From: Alphaproteobacteria bacterium
GTDB lineage: Bacteria > Pseudomonadota > Alphaproteobacteria > Bin65
Assembly (NCBI GenBank): GCA_021776685.1
Contig: JAJFFJ010000113.1
Coordinates: 1-41,388, forward strand
Direction of reading: 5' to 3'
Length of the DNA: 41,388 nucleotides
Position 1 is the stretch's first letter, and each line of letters begins with the position of its first letter. Made by a program: the position numbers and the translations under genes. Of the stretch, positions 27,231 to 35,691 are shown piece after piece. The notes below the pieces were generated by a model, which was not told where the DNA came from, made no database searches, and saw nothing but the letters and a program-made list of their open reading frames with translations.

Positions 27231-27420
27231 GGCACAGGATCCGGCTATTCATGGACAACTTTGGAAGCGACTGTTATGCGGTGAATGCGCCTGAATTTAG
27301 GCTGAGTGGCAGCCCCATGGCGAGCCTGCAGTCGCCGACATGTCCACCCCCTGTGAAAAGCCTGAGAGGCGGGTGTGTGAGAGGCGCACCAAGAGCGCGC
27401 CAAGTCGGTAACCAGGACCA

Positions 27421-28497
27421 GTGAACCGGAGAATCAGCATTTCCACCACCTATAAAAGCGCTGGTGTTGATATCGAGGCGGGAAACGAACTGGTCCAGCG
27501 CATCGGGCCAGCCGCTGCCGCGACCGACCGCCCTGGCATGATGGGCGGGTTGGGCGGCTTTGGCGGGCTTTTCGATCTCAAGGCAGCGGGCTATCGCGAC
27601 CCTCTCTTGGTGGCGGCGACTGACGGGGTCGGCACCAAACTGCGCATCGCGATCGATACGGGACAGCACGCCACCATTGGCCAGGACCTGGTGGCTATGT
27701 GCGTCAACGATCTAGTGGTTCAGGGCGCAGAGCCGCTGTTCTTCCTCGACTATTTCGCGACCGGCAGGCTGGCACCAGAAATCGCGGCCGATGTGGTCGA
27801 GGGCATTGCCCGCGCCTGCAAGGACTCGGGCTGCGGGTTGATCGGAGGCGAAACCGCGGAGATGCCCGGCATGTATGGCGACGGCGACTATGATGTTGCC
27901 GGCTTCGCGGTGGGGGCGGTGGAGCGTGATAGCGTGCTCACCGGTGGGGATATCGCCGCGGGCGACGTCGTTCTCGGACTCGCCTCCAGTGGCGTTCATT
28001 CAAACGGCTTTTCACTGGTTCGCCGGATCGTTACTGACGCGAGCCTGGGATGGAGCGACCCTGCCCCCTTCGACCCGACGCAGTCGCTCGGCGCCGCGCT
28101 CCTGACCCCGACCCGGCTTTATGTGCGGTCCTGCCTGGCGGCAATCCGGACGGGCGGCGTTCACGGGCTTGCCCACATTACCGGCGGCGGCTTGCTGGAA
28201 AATATCCCGCGGGTGTTGCCGGAAGGCCTGGGCGTGGAACTAGATCCGGCTGCCTGGCCCGCGCCGGCCGTCTTCGGCTGGCTGGCGGCCTCCGGCGGCA
28301 TCGCGCCGGAAGAGATGGCGCGCACGTTCAACTGCGGCATTGGCATGGCGGTGATCGTGGCGCCGGACCAGGCCGATGCCGTCCACGACACGCTCAGCGA
28401 TACCGGTGAAACCGTCTACCGGATCGGCCATGTGAAGGCCGGCGACGGCCAGGTCGTGCCCGTCGATGGCTGGCCGGCGGGGTGGCCCGGCCCATGA
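27421..28497 (+). CDS. purM: Phosphoribosylformylglycinamidine cyclo-ligase (AIR synthetase)
   Basis: PurM closes the imidazole ring to form aminoimidazole ribonucleotide in de novo purine synthesis, using ATP. The 358-aa protein starts with the family's [17 protein letters not shown] (9-25) and has [19 protein letters not shown] and [13 protein letters not shown], all highly conserved. Start is GTG at 27421 with AGGA just upstream (close spacing). The 190 bp separating it from the divergent DUF2066 gene contain no riboswitch I can recognise. It overlaps purN by 4 nt (ATGA). Confidence 0.98.
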   Translation: MNRRISISTTYKSAGVDIEAGNELVQRIGPAAAATDRPGMMGGLGGFGGLFDLKAAGYRDPLLVAATDGVGTKLRIAIDTGQHATIGQDLVAMCVNDLVVQGAEPLFFLDYFATGRLAPEIAADVVEGIARACKDSGCGLIGGETAEMPGMYGDGDYDVAGFAVGAVERDSVLTGGDIAAGDVVLGLASSGVHSNGFSLVRRIVTDASLGWSDPAPFDPTQSLGAALLTPTRLYVRSCLAAIRTGGVHGLAHITGGGLLENIPRVLPEGLGVELDPAAWPAPAVFGWLAASGGIAPEEMARTFNCGIGMAVIVAPDQADAVHDTLSDTGETVYRIGHVKAGDGQVVPVDGWPAGWPGP

Positions 28498-29150
28498 GCC
28501 GGCTGCGCGTGGGCGTGCTGATCTCAGGCCGCGGGTCAAACCTGCAGGCCCTGATTGACGCCTGCGCAGACCCCGCATTCCCGGCGGAGATTGTGGTGGT
28601 TCTGTCGAACCAGGCGGACGCCTTTGGCCTGACCCGCGCGACCGAGGCAGGAATTAAGACCGTTGTCGTGGACCACCGCGAATTCGAAGATCGACCCACA
28701 TTCGAAGCAGCAATGACGGAAATGCTGGAGCAACATGGGGTCCAACTCGTCTGCCTGGCGGGCTTCATGCGGCTTTTGACCGAAGGATTTGTCGGCCACT
28801 GGCGTGACCGGTTGATCAACATTCACCCATCGCTCCTGCCAGCCTTCAAAGGGCTGGACACCCACGCACGGGCGCTCGCGGCCGGGGTACGAATTACGGG
28901 ATGCACCGTCCACTATGTGCGGGAAGAGATGGACTCGGGGCCGATCATCATTCAGGCCGCCGTACCGGTGCTGCCGGACGATACGGAGGACACCCTCGCC
29001 GCGCGGGTGTTGGCAGCAGAACACCGCATATATCCGGAAGCCCTGGGCCTTGTCGGCAGCGGGAAGACGCAGGTGGTAGCGGAGCGCGTCGCTATCGATG
29101 CAGGCGCACCCGAGGACTTCCTGGTCAATCCATCAGATCGCCACATATGA
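28494..29150 (+). CDS. purN: Phosphoribosylglycinamide formyltransferase (GAR transformylase 1)
   Basis: PurN transfers a formyl group from 10-formyl-THF to GAR in purine synthesis. The 218-aa protein has the phosphate-binding motif [12 protein letters not shown] (9-20) and the catalytic triad Asn109, His111 (INIHPSLLP) and Asp147 (EEMDSGP). The ATG at 28494 overlaps the purM stop; the GTG at 28482 would extend into purM without better similarity. Translational coupling to purM is likely. A weak GCCCC-N5-GGGGC hairpin at 29199-29213 follows. Confidence 0.98.
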   Translation: MSRLRVGVLISGRGSNLQALIDACADPAFPAEIVVVLSNQADAFGLTRATEAGIKTVVVDHREFEDRPTFEAAMTEMLEQHGVQLVCLAGFMRLLTEGFVGHWRDRLINIHPSLLPAFKGLDTHARALAAGVRITGCTVHYVREEMDSGPIIIQAAVPVLPDDTEDTLAARVLAAEHRIYPEALGLVGSGKTQVVAERVAIDAGAPEDFLVNPSDRHI

Positions 29151-29286
29151 GCGCACGAGAGGGCATCGTCACGCTGATGCCATGATCTAGGACTACCAGC
29201 CCCCTGTTGGGGCGCAGCGGACGGAGACGCCAACACCCTTGATCAGAAATATGCGGAAGCGGTTGCGCTTTCGGGAGGAGATGGAA

Positions 29287-29694
29287 ATGCAGGACAGAAA
29301 ATGGACTGGTTTCAAAATGGCAGCGCTCGCCGGAGTCATGGCGCTGGGATTGGCAGCTTGCGGCGATGATAGCGGCAGCGGTAATGCCAACAGCGGTGGC
29401 GCCAAATCTGGCGGCGCGACGGCAGCGGCCAAAGGCCTGCCCGGCACATGGAAGGTGACCGCCGCGACCGGCGACAGCGCCAAAGACAATATGGGCACGG
29501 TCTACAAATTCGACAGCGACGGCAAGCTGCTGTTGGGCGGTTTCAACAAATGCACCTACACCCACACCGCGCCCAATCTGGAAGTCAAATGCGGCACGGT
29601 CGCGATCAAATGGAAAACCGAGCTGAAGCCTGATGGCAAAACGTTGATGCTGTCGAATGAGGCCAAGCAGGTACTGACCCTGACGCGGCAATAG
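29287..29694 (+). CDS. Small lipoprotein of unknown function
   Basis: A 135-aa protein with a lipoprotein signal: basic N-terminus, hydrophobic core and lipobox LAAC with Cys25. After it comes a Gly/Ser/Asn/Ala linker (about 26-48) and a small domain beginning GLPGTWKVTAATGD, with KFDSDGKL, CTYTH and CGTVAIKWKTELKPDGKTLML. This beta-rich, WxL-type pattern resembles lipocalin-like or META-like folds, but I cannot assign a family. I choose the ATG at 29287 because GGAGGAG lies six bases upstream; an ATG two codons earlier abuts it. A strong hairpin follows the stop. Confidence 0.75.
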   Translation: MQDRKWTGFKMAALAGVMALGLAACGDDSGSGNANSGGAKSGGATAAAKGLPGTWKVTAATGDSAKDNMGTVYKFDSDGKLLLGGFNKCTYTHTAPNLEVKCGTVAIKWKTELKPDGKTLMLSNEAKQVLTLTRQ

Positions 29695-29732
29695 CCGCAA
29701 TTGTCCCGGGCGCAACGCCCCAACTGACCTCA

Positions 29733-29770
29733 CCCGTTTGCCTGTCGGCGCTTGCCGGCGGGCAAACGGG
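29733..29770. terminator. Very stable 17-bp hairpin after the lipoprotein gene
   Basis: CCCGTTTGCCTGTCGGC (29733-29749) pairs with 29754-29770 around a GCTT tetraloop, all 17 positions pairing with two G-U wobbles. It begins 38 bases after the lipoprotein stop and about 90 bases before the cytochrome oxidase subunit IV start. No T-run follows on either strand, so it may be a non-canonical terminator, an mRNA 3' stabiliser or a processing site. Confidence 0.5.
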
Positions 29771-29858
29771 GTTGGCTATTCCTGTCTGAAGCGGTATATC
29801 GCCCCTTGTCGCGCAGCGACTTCTGGGAAATTGGCGAAACCGACGGGAACTGCGTCAA

Positions 29859-29981
29859 ATGGCAGATAACTTCAATATGCAACCGCACAATGCGACCTGG
29901 CAGCGATTTACAAAGCTGCTCACCTATTCCAGCGTGGCGATTGCCTTGCTGATGGTCCTGATGGCGATCTTTCTGACATAG
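29859..29981 (+). CDS. aa3-type cytochrome c oxidase subunit IV, small bacterial form
   Basis: A 40-residue protein: MADNFNMQPHNATWQRF, then one TM helix (about 19-39, KLLTYSSVAIALLMVLMAIF). The N-terminal M-A-D-N/H-F-N/D-M-x-x-H pattern, the T-W-x-x-F step into the helix and the total length match the bacterial aa3 oxidase subunit IV family, which packs against subunits I and III in alphaproteobacterial cytochrome c oxidase. It is too short for usual ORF thresholds and is likely to be missed. GACGGGAAC lies upstream as a weak ribosome binding site. It is isolated from any other cox gene in this window. Convergent with ndk. Confidence 0.85.
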   Translation: MADNFNMQPHNATWQRFTKLLTYSSVAIALLMVLMAIFLT

Positions 29982-30018
29982 CCAATCCAGTCAGAATCAT
30001 AAGCGCCCACATGCGCAA

Positions 30019-30048
30019 CCTGGCTTATTCAGCCGGGGCCCAGCCAGG
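30019..30048. terminator. Hairpin between convergent coxIV and ndk, possible terminator
   Basis: CCTGGCT (30019-30025) pairs with AGCCAGG (30042-30048) across a 16-base GC-rich loop. It sits between two convergent genes, where a bidirectional terminator would be expected. No T-run follows, so this is only a candidate. Confidence 0.35.
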
Positions 30049-30102
30049 CTCATGCGCCCGTCCGCAGTGTAGTCCGAGCCCGGACCCGGGTTTATCAGGC
30101 TG

Positions 30103-30525
30103 TTAGCCGACGATCTCGTTGTCAGAGAAAAAGAACGCAATTTCCTCGGCGGCCGTTTCCGGCGCGTCTGAACCGTGGACCGAATTGCGCTCGATATTCT
30201 CGGCAAATGTCTTGCGGATAGTGCCCTCGGCGGCCTCTTCCGGATTGGTCGCGCCCATCACCTCCCGGTAACGCGCAATCGCCTCTTCACCTTCCAGCGC
30301 CTGAACCACGACCGGGCCCGATGTCATGAAGGCGACCAGATCATTGTAGAAGGGCCGCTCCTTGTGGACCGCGTAGAAGCCCTGGGCCTGCTCCGTGGTC
30401 ATGTGGATGCGGCGCTGGGCAATGATGCGCAGCCCGGCTTCCTCTATCTTGGCATTGACCTTGCCGGTGATGTTCCTGGCCGTTGCGTCCGGCTTGATAA
30501 TCGAAAATGTGCGTTGCACCGCCAC
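30103..30525 (-). CDS. ndk: Nucleoside diphosphate kinase
   Basis: Transfers the terminal phosphate of ATP to nucleoside diphosphates by a phosphohistidine intermediate. The 140-aa protein is full length, with Lys11 (FSIIKPDA) and the catalytic His117 in RNSVHGSD. It lies on the same strand downstream of a lipocalin-like gene and holC; the 87-bp gap before its start could hold its own promoter. The end is convergent with the subunit IV gene. Confidence 0.98.
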   Translation of the reverse strand: MAVQRTFSIIKPDATARNITGKVNAKIEEAGLRIIAQRRIHMTTEQAQGFYAVHKERPFYNDLVAFMTSGPVVVQALEGEEAIARYREVMGATNPEEAAEGTIRKTFAENIERNSVHGSDAPETAAEEIAFFFSDNEIVG

Positions 30526-30612
30526 CGTCTTCTCCGTCGCTATACTGATGGGTTTCGCGCCATATAGACGGGGCGCTCATGGCCCACAAGGCAACCGGTG
30601 TCGCAGGCGGCT

Positions 30613-31041
30613 TCAGGCGCGGACCAGCGTCGCCTGCCCCCACCGCTCAACACCGTTGATCAGGATCGGGCCAGTGGTCGCCAGGGTCAGCGTGTCACCG
30701 TCGAGCGCGAAGCGGCGGCGCTGCTCGCTGCCCGTCCAGTTGGGAAAGAAGCTGTGTTCGACTGAGACCACCACGTCGTCGCCCTCAACCCGACAGGGGC
30801 CTCCAAACGACACATAGCTCGCCGCTGCCGCGGCCTTTTCGCCGTCGCTCGCGCCCAGAAGGTCAGGCGCCGCAAATCCAGGACGGTCGGCGGCAATAAA
30901 GACCAATGAAAGATAGCCATCCGGCGTGATGACGACGCTCCCCCGTGGGGCTGCGCCTAACGGCAAGTGCGCGTCGCCGGCATCATCCATGAAGACAAAG
31001 GACCGCAGCCGCCAAGCTCCCGCAACAATCTCAAGTGACAC
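30613..31041 (-). CDS. Lipocalin-like domain protein
   Basis: A 142-aa protein without signal peptide. IVAGAWRLRSFVF (5-17), PRGSVVITPDGYLSLVF (32-48) and YVSFGGPCRVEGD fit the bacterial lipocalin-like family (Lipocalin_5 type), a small beta-barrel of unknown ligand. The start is a GTG at 31041 with a near-perfect AAGGAG six bases upstream. It follows the holC stop by 3 bp, so the two are co-transcribed. Function is unknown; nothing links it to replication beyond the neighbour. Confidence 0.85.
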   Translation of the reverse strand: MSLEIVAGAWRLRSFVFMDDAGDAHLPLGAAPRGSVVITPDGYLSLVFIAADRPGFAAPDLLGASDGEKAAAAASYVSFGGPCRVEGDDVVVSVEHSFFPNWTGSEQRRRFALDGDTLTLATTGPILINGVERWGQATLVRA

Positions 31042-31044
31042 GGA

Positions 31045-31494
31045 CTACTCCTTCTTTTCCCAACCGCCCTGTGGGGTCTGCTGCCAGTAGGTAAGCTCGT
31101 GCCCGGCCTCCTTGTAGGTGGTCCAGCGGGCTCGGGCGGAGGCAACGGCGTCGTCGTCGCGGCCGTCAAACATTTCGCAACAGCGCGCATAGGCGGCAAT
31201 CCTGGCGCTTTCAGCGCCATCAGTCAGAACCAGCACATTGGCGTCGTTGGGATTCTCGTCTTCCGCTGTAAGCCAGACCGGTTGCGCCGCCGCATTTCCA
31301 TCTGCCTTGCTGCCGTGCGGCAGGAAGCTTTCCTCACGGTAGGTCCACAGCAGGCCGTTCAACGCCTCTACCCGCGTCTCGGACCCGGCCAGCACCACAG
31401 CGCGGAAGCCGCCGGCCAGCACACGCTCCAGCAGTTGCGGCAAAGCCACTTCAAGCGGCCATTTTTGCAGGTGATAGAAACGCACGTCGGTCAT
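31045..31494 (-). CDS. holC: DNA polymerase III chi subunit
   Basis: HolC connects the clamp loader (through HolD, where present) to SSB. The 149-aa protein begins VRFYHLQKWPLEVALPQLL, the family's N-terminal pattern, and has WLTAEDENPNDANVLVL in the middle, typical of the chi fold. The alphaproteobacterial neighbourhood pepA-holC-ndk supports it; here a glycosyltransferase and a ligase-like gene separate holC from pepA. The start at 31494 is the family's usual one. Confidence 0.95.
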   Translation of the reverse strand: MTDVRFYHLQKWPLEVALPQLLERVLAGGFRAVVLAGSETRVEALNGLLWTYREESFLPHGSKADGNAAAQPVWLTAEDENPNDANVLVLTDGAESARIAAYARCCEMFDGRDDDAVASARARWTTYKEAGHELTYWQQTPQGGWEKKE

Positions 31495-31550
31495 TGGAGT
31501 CCCGGGCGGCGGAGAGGTATCGGATGATCGTCCGTGTCAGGCATCGGGAG

Positions 31551-32510
31551 TCAACCGGATTGTGCGGTGTTAAGATCAGCGACCACGCGATCCCAGACTG
31601 CCGGGGCGTCCAGGCTTGCGAGATCCGGTGCCTGAAGACAGGCAATTCTCGGAGATGGTGGCGCGTGGCGGTCCGGGTCGCTGGCAGGACCCAGGATTGT
31701 CAGGCCGCTGGCGCCCGCAGCACCGGCGATGTGCATGGGCCCGGTATCATTGCCGACCACACAATCCACCTGGGTGAACAGGGTCACCAACTGCCGCACG
31801 GATAGCCGCCCGCCCAGGTTAAGCGCGCCCGTCGCCTGTTCAATCTCCCGCAACAAATCTGCCTCCGCGGCCGCACCGACCAGAACAGGCGTGTCTCCGT
31901 CGGCACGAATTATGCGGGCGAGGTCGCCAAATCCTGGCCAGCGTTTTTCCGGCCGACTCGGGGCGGAGCCGGGTAACAGGGCGACCGTGCGACCGCCGGC
32001 GGCGGCCAGCGCGTCACTCTCCGCCTGCCCCAGGGGTTCACCGGCCCAGGACAAATCGGGCTCATGGGTGGTGGCGACGCCAATTTCGCCCAGCTGATCG
32101 CGCAAGATATCGAAGCCATGCATGTTGTGGCGGGCGGCATTTGTATGCGGATGGGTGCACCCGGGGACGATACCGTTCCACGTTGGGCGGCCCATCAGTC
32201 GCCAATATCGGCCAGTACGGCGGTTGCCCTGCAGATCGTAGACCATGTCATAGCCACCGCGTCGCAGGCGGCGCATCAGCTCCGCCACGTAACCAACACG
32301 CCAGAGCGGCAGGCGACGATCAACCTCGATCCGGTCGAACCAAGGTGCGGCTTCGGCCAGCCCGGCAAGGGCAGGCGTCGTCAGCACCGTGATCTCCGCG
32401 TCCGCTTCATGGGCGCGCAGGTCGGCGAAGGCGCCGGTCGCGAGCACGAAATCACCCAGCGCACCCAACTTGATGACCAAGACCCGCCGGCCCTTGCTTC
32501 GGGGTATCAT
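31551..32510 (-). CDS. Family 9 glycosyltransferase (LPS heptosyltransferase-like)
   Basis: A 319-aa GT9 protein, the family of ADP-heptose:LPS heptosyltransferases. The N-terminal motif VLVIKLGALGDFV (10-22) and the C-terminal donor-site motifs LLPGSAPSRPEKRWP (178-192) and GNDTGPMHIA (253-262) are clear. The ATG at 32510 has AGG seven bases upstream, and the frame open to 32651 adds unrelated residues. It is divergent from an O-antigen-ligase-like gene, so both likely build surface polysaccharide. The exact sugar cannot be told. The 56-bp gap to holC leaves co-transcription possible. Confidence 0.93.
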   Translation of the reverse strand: MIPRSKGRRVLVIKLGALGDFVLATGAFADLRAHEADAEITVLTTPALAGLAEAAPWFDRIEVDRRLPLWRVGYVAELMRRLRRGGYDMVYDLQGNRRTGRYWRLMGRPTWNGIVPGCTHPHTNAARHNMHGFDILRDQLGEIGVATTHEPDLSWAGEPLGQAESDALAAAGGRTVALLPGSAPSRPEKRWPGFGDLARIIRADGDTPVLVGAAAEADLLREIEQATGALNLGGRLSVRQLVTLFTQVDCVVGNDTGPMHIAGAAGASGLTILGPASDPDRHAPPSPRIACLQAPDLASLDAPAVWDRVVADLNTAQSG

Positions 32511-32702
32511 CGTCGGACCTATTCTGTCAGAAACGCGCGAGTCGCGACAGCGCGGCTCCGATCGGCAGACGTGTGATGCATGGGCAGCTGAGAGAGCAGG
32601 TAGTTGGATCGAACGAAACGCCAATCTAGTACAGTGCAGCATGATGACCAACCGGCAGAGTCGGCACCCCGCACCAATCCGTGCGCCGCAAATATCTGAA
32701 CC

Positions 32703-34016
32703 TTGAATACATCAACTGAATCTCCCCAAGCCGAGCAAAGCGGGCTGCAGGCATGGTTCCGGCGGCGCCTTGCTCGATTGACCATCGGGCGTGTCATGGC
32801 GACCGTCCTGATCCTTTTGCCGTTGGTCTCCCTCTATGCCCGACAGCAAATTGTCGGATTGATGGTAATCGGCGCGCTTGTTGCGCTGGCCGCGGTGCGT
32901 GCTGGCAAGCCCCAGCCAACGAATCGCTGGGCCGGGGTCGATCCATGGCCAGCGATCGCGTTCCTGCTGTTCGCAGCCTGGGGTGCACTGAGCCTTACCT
33001 GGAGCATCGACGTAGGCCGCAGCGCGGGCGTGCTGGGCAAGCTCGTTGGGATTGGTCTGGCGGGGTTCGTCTTCGCTTTGGCGGCCCGGCGTTCAACGGC
33101 GGCGGACAGGCGATTGATCAGCACCGCCGCACTGGTCGCCGCGGCAGTATCGGTCGCAATCATCGTTTTTGAAGCGGTTCTGGACCTTGCGCTGATCAAA
33201 TGGCTTTGGCCGATGCTTGGACAGAAAGCGCCCGAGCGGCTTGTCTATCTCAACTTCCCCTTGCTGGTCATGTCCGGACTGGTTCCGCTTGGTGCTCTGT
33301 TTGCTTTCGTGCGCGGCTGGTGGTGGCTTGTGCCACCGCTCTATGCAGGCGCCCTAATTGCAGCCCTGCAGCTTGAAAGCGCCACATCGATCCTGTCCCT
33401 CCTGGTGACCGGCATCGCGCTGCCGCTGTTCGGGGCAACCCCCCGGTGGTTCGGCGGTGGTGCGGCTGCCTTGGCGCTGATCATGGGCCTGATGTTCATT
33501 CCGATGACCGGCAAGCCGCTGTCCACTTTTCGACCAGCGCTCGAAACCGTGGAACGGTTCGGGGACTCAGCCCGGCACCGGCTGGCGATATGGGGGGCAC
33601 TCAGTGGCAAGCTGGGCGACAGGCCGGTTGTGGGTATCGGGCTGGGTGCAATCCGTTCCATGCCCCAGGCAGGCAAAATCATTGACGTTCCGGGAAGCAC
33701 AAAAAGTGTCAGGAAGCTGCGCGTCCACCTGATTCCCATGCACCCGCACAATGCAGGGCTCGAAATCGGCCTCGAGTTGGGAGCAGTGGGCCTGGCGCTG
33801 GCCCTGTTCATGGTCCTGAGCATCCTGCGGACTGCCCGCAACATGGCAACGACCCGGTGGCAGGCGGCAGGCATTGCCGCCCTCGCCTGCGCCATTGCCG
33901 CCACCAGCATGATGGCGCTCAGCATCTGGAACTATGCCTATCTGTCCGCCTGGCTGATCATATTCGCGAGCTTGGCCGGTGGCAGCGGCCGAGGCTCGGC
34001 CCCTCAGCCCTCGTAG
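32703..34016 (+). CDS. O-antigen ligase / polymerase-like membrane protein (Wzy_C)
   Basis: A 437-aa polytopic inner-membrane protein with about 10-12 TM helices. The Wzy_C region is marked by an arginine-rich step RHRLAIWGAL (291-300) and the periplasmic motif MHPHNAGLEIGLELGAVG (346-363), whose His is functionally important in WaaL-type ligases. It probably ligates or polymerises surface glycan, in line with the adjacent GT9 gene. The start is uncertain: the TTG at 32703 has no clear ribosome binding site; a later ATG (32796) would remove the N-terminal tail. Its last 13 bp overlap the convergent end of pepA. Confidence 0.88.
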   Translation: MNTSTESPQAEQSGLQAWFRRRLARLTIGRVMATVLILLPLVSLYARQQIVGLMVIGALVALAAVRAGKPQPTNRWAGVDPWPAIAFLLFAAWGALSLTWSIDVGRSAGVLGKLVGIGLAGFVFALAARRSTAADRRLISTAALVAAAVSVAIIVFEAVLDLALIKWLWPMLGQKAPERLVYLNFPLLVMSGLVPLGALFAFVRGWWWLVPPLYAGALIAALQLESATSILSLLVTGIALPLFGATPRWFGGGAAALALIMGLMFIPMTGKPLSTFRPALETVERFGDSARHRLAIWGALSGKLGDRPVVGIGLGAIRSMPQAGKIIDVPGSTKSVRKLRVHLIPMHPHNAGLEIGLELGAVGLALALFMVLSILRTARNMATTRWQAAGIAALACAIAATSMMALSIWNYAYLSAWLIIFASLAGGSGRGSAPQPS

Positions 34017-35491
34017 TAGCGGGCAACCAGCTCGTTCAACAGCTGGACGCCAAAACCAGTGCCGCCCTTGGGCACCGTCGGCGTATCCTTTTTCGACCAG
34101 GTGACGCCGGCAATGTCGATATGCGCCCAAGGGGTGTCGTTCACGAATCGCTGTAGGAATTGGGCGGCAGTGATGCTGCCCGCATCGCGGCCGCCAACAT
34201 TTTTCATGTCAGCTGCTTCACTGTTGATCTGCTTGTTGTAGTCGTCGCTGACCGGCAACCGCCAGACCGCTTCGCCGACATCCCTGCCGCATTCTGCCAG
34301 GCGATCCGCGAGCTCGTCATTGTTCGCAAACACGCCCGCATGGTGGTGCCCAAGAGCGATGATGATCGCGCCTGTCAATGTCGCCAGATCGATCATGAAT
34401 TTGGGCTTGAAGCGCTCCTGGGTGTACCAGAGCGCGTCGGCCAGCACGAGGCGGCCCTCGGCGTCAGTGTTGATCACTTCGATGGTCTGGCCGCTCATGG
34501 ACGTGACGATATCGCCGGGCCGTTGGGCCGTGGATGACGGCATATTTTCCACCAGGCCTGCCACGGCCACCACATTCACCGGCGCTTTCCGGCCGGCCAG
34601 CGCCTTCATCAGGCCGATGACAACACCGGCACCGCCCATATCCCATTTCATGTCTTCCATGCCGCCGGCGGGTTTGATCGAGATGCCGCCCGTGTCAAAG
34701 CAGACCCCCTTGCCGATAAACGCGATGGGGGCCTCACCGGTTTGCCCGCCATTCCACTGCATCACCAGCAATTGGGATTCCCGGGCGCTGCCCTGGCCGA
34801 CGCCAAGGAGTGCCCCCATGCCCAGATCCTTCATCTGGGCCTCGCCAAGCACTTCCACCTGGACACCTAGGGATTCCAGGGTCTGGCCCGCCTGCGCCAA
34901 AGTTTCCGGATAGATTATGTTTGCCGGTTCAGAAACGAGGTTGCGGGTGAACACAACGCCGTCGGCAACCTTGTCCAATGGTTCGAACCCTGCAGCCGCA
35001 TCGCCTGCGCCGGCCGCCATCAGGGTCAGCTCTTCCAAGGAAGGCTTCTGATCTTCTTTCTCTCGGGTGCGGTATTTATCAAACCTGTAGGCGCGCAGCC
35101 GGGCGCCAAACGCCAGGCTCGCAAGCGCAGCGGCGCCCTCCACCTTGGCCCCCTCGAGGGTGTCGAACGCAAATACCGCCTTTTTGACGCCAGCCCGCCC
35201 CAGATGGGCGACCACAACCCCACCGGTGTCCTGCGCCTTCCGCAACGTCAGGTCTTCGACCTTCCCCAATCCCACGAGCACAACACGGTCCAGACCATCA
35301 GACGGCGCCAGCACATCCAACAATTCGCTCGGCTTGCCCCGGAAACGGCTGGCAGCCATCGCCCGGACCAGGGCGCCGCCCGTGCGGCCATCAACGGCTT
35401 CGGCGGTGGGCGTGAGCTGACGGTCATCCAATACCCCAACGACCAGGGTGCCGGACTCAGGCAGGGCGGGCTCGGCGAATGCGATCTTCAT
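34004..35491 (-). CDS. pepA: Leucyl aminopeptidase (M17)
   Basis: A 495-aa cytosolic aminopeptidase that removes N-terminal residues and, in E. coli, also binds DNA. Di-metal ligands and catalytic residues are intact: Lys261 and Asp266 (GKGVCFDTGGI), Lys273, Asp284, and Asp343/Glu345 with Arg347 in NTDAEGRLVLAD. The M17 N-terminal domain covers about 1-160. A perfect inverted repeat (35527-35546) lies 36 bp upstream of the ATG. It is divergent from lptF. Confidence 0.98.
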   Translation of the reverse strand: MKIAFAEPALPESGTLVVGVLDDRQLTPTAEAVDGRTGGALVRAMAASRFRGKPSELLDVLAPSDGLDRVVLVGLGKVEDLTLRKAQDTGGVVVAHLGRAGVKKAVFAFDTLEGAKVEGAAALASLAFGARLRAYRFDKYRTREKEDQKPSLEELTLMAAGAGDAAAGFEPLDKVADGVVFTRNLVSEPANIIYPETLAQAGQTLESLGVQVEVLGEAQMKDLGMGALLGVGQGSARESQLLVMQWNGGQTGEAPIAFIGKGVCFDTGGISIKPAGGMEDMKWDMGGAGVVIGLMKALAGRKAPVNVVAVAGLVENMPSSTAQRPGDIVTSMSGQTIEVINTDAEGRLVLADALWYTQERFKPKFMIDLATLTGAIIIALGHHHAGVFANNDELADRLAECGRDVGEAVWRLPVSDDYNKQINSEAADMKNVGGRDAGSITAAQFLQRFVNDTPWAHIDIAGVTWSKKDTPTVPKGGTGFGVQLLNELVARYYEG

Positions 35492-35526
35492 TTAGGAACT
35501 CCTGGAACATAACTGTTGTTGAGGCG

Positions 35527-35546
35527 CCACCTGCACAATCAGGTGG
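35527..35546. promoter_or_regulatory. Perfect inverted repeat in the pepA / lptF divergent region
   Basis: CCACCTG-CACAAT-CAGGTGG, 7-bp arms with a 6-base spacer, 36 bp upstream of pepA and 146 bp upstream of lptF. The geometry fits an operator for a dimeric regulator that could affect pepA. No regulator is nearby to pair with it. Confidence 0.4.
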
Positions 35547-35691
35547 AAGTGCACCAGTGGGCGCAGCAGCGGCGGACCATCCGTATCAGATTTAGGCGAC
35601 CGAAGGCGGTTGGGCAACCTGCACGCAATGACACGGCAGACGCGTTCGATTGCCGCTATCAGGACCAGAAGGCCCCCGCTATAAACAGCCC

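Noticed and set aside
27231-27420. Possible purine riboswitch before purM
   Set aside because: I could not find the conserved purine-riboswitch core or its two kissing loops.
29199-29213. GCCCC-N5-GGGGC hairpin after purN as terminator
   Set aside because: The stem is only 5 bp and no T-run follows; chance is likely in GC-rich DNA.
29752-29952. 66-aa frame from 29752
   Set aside because: It begins inside the 17-bp hairpin and overlaps in another frame the well-supported oxidase subunit IV gene.
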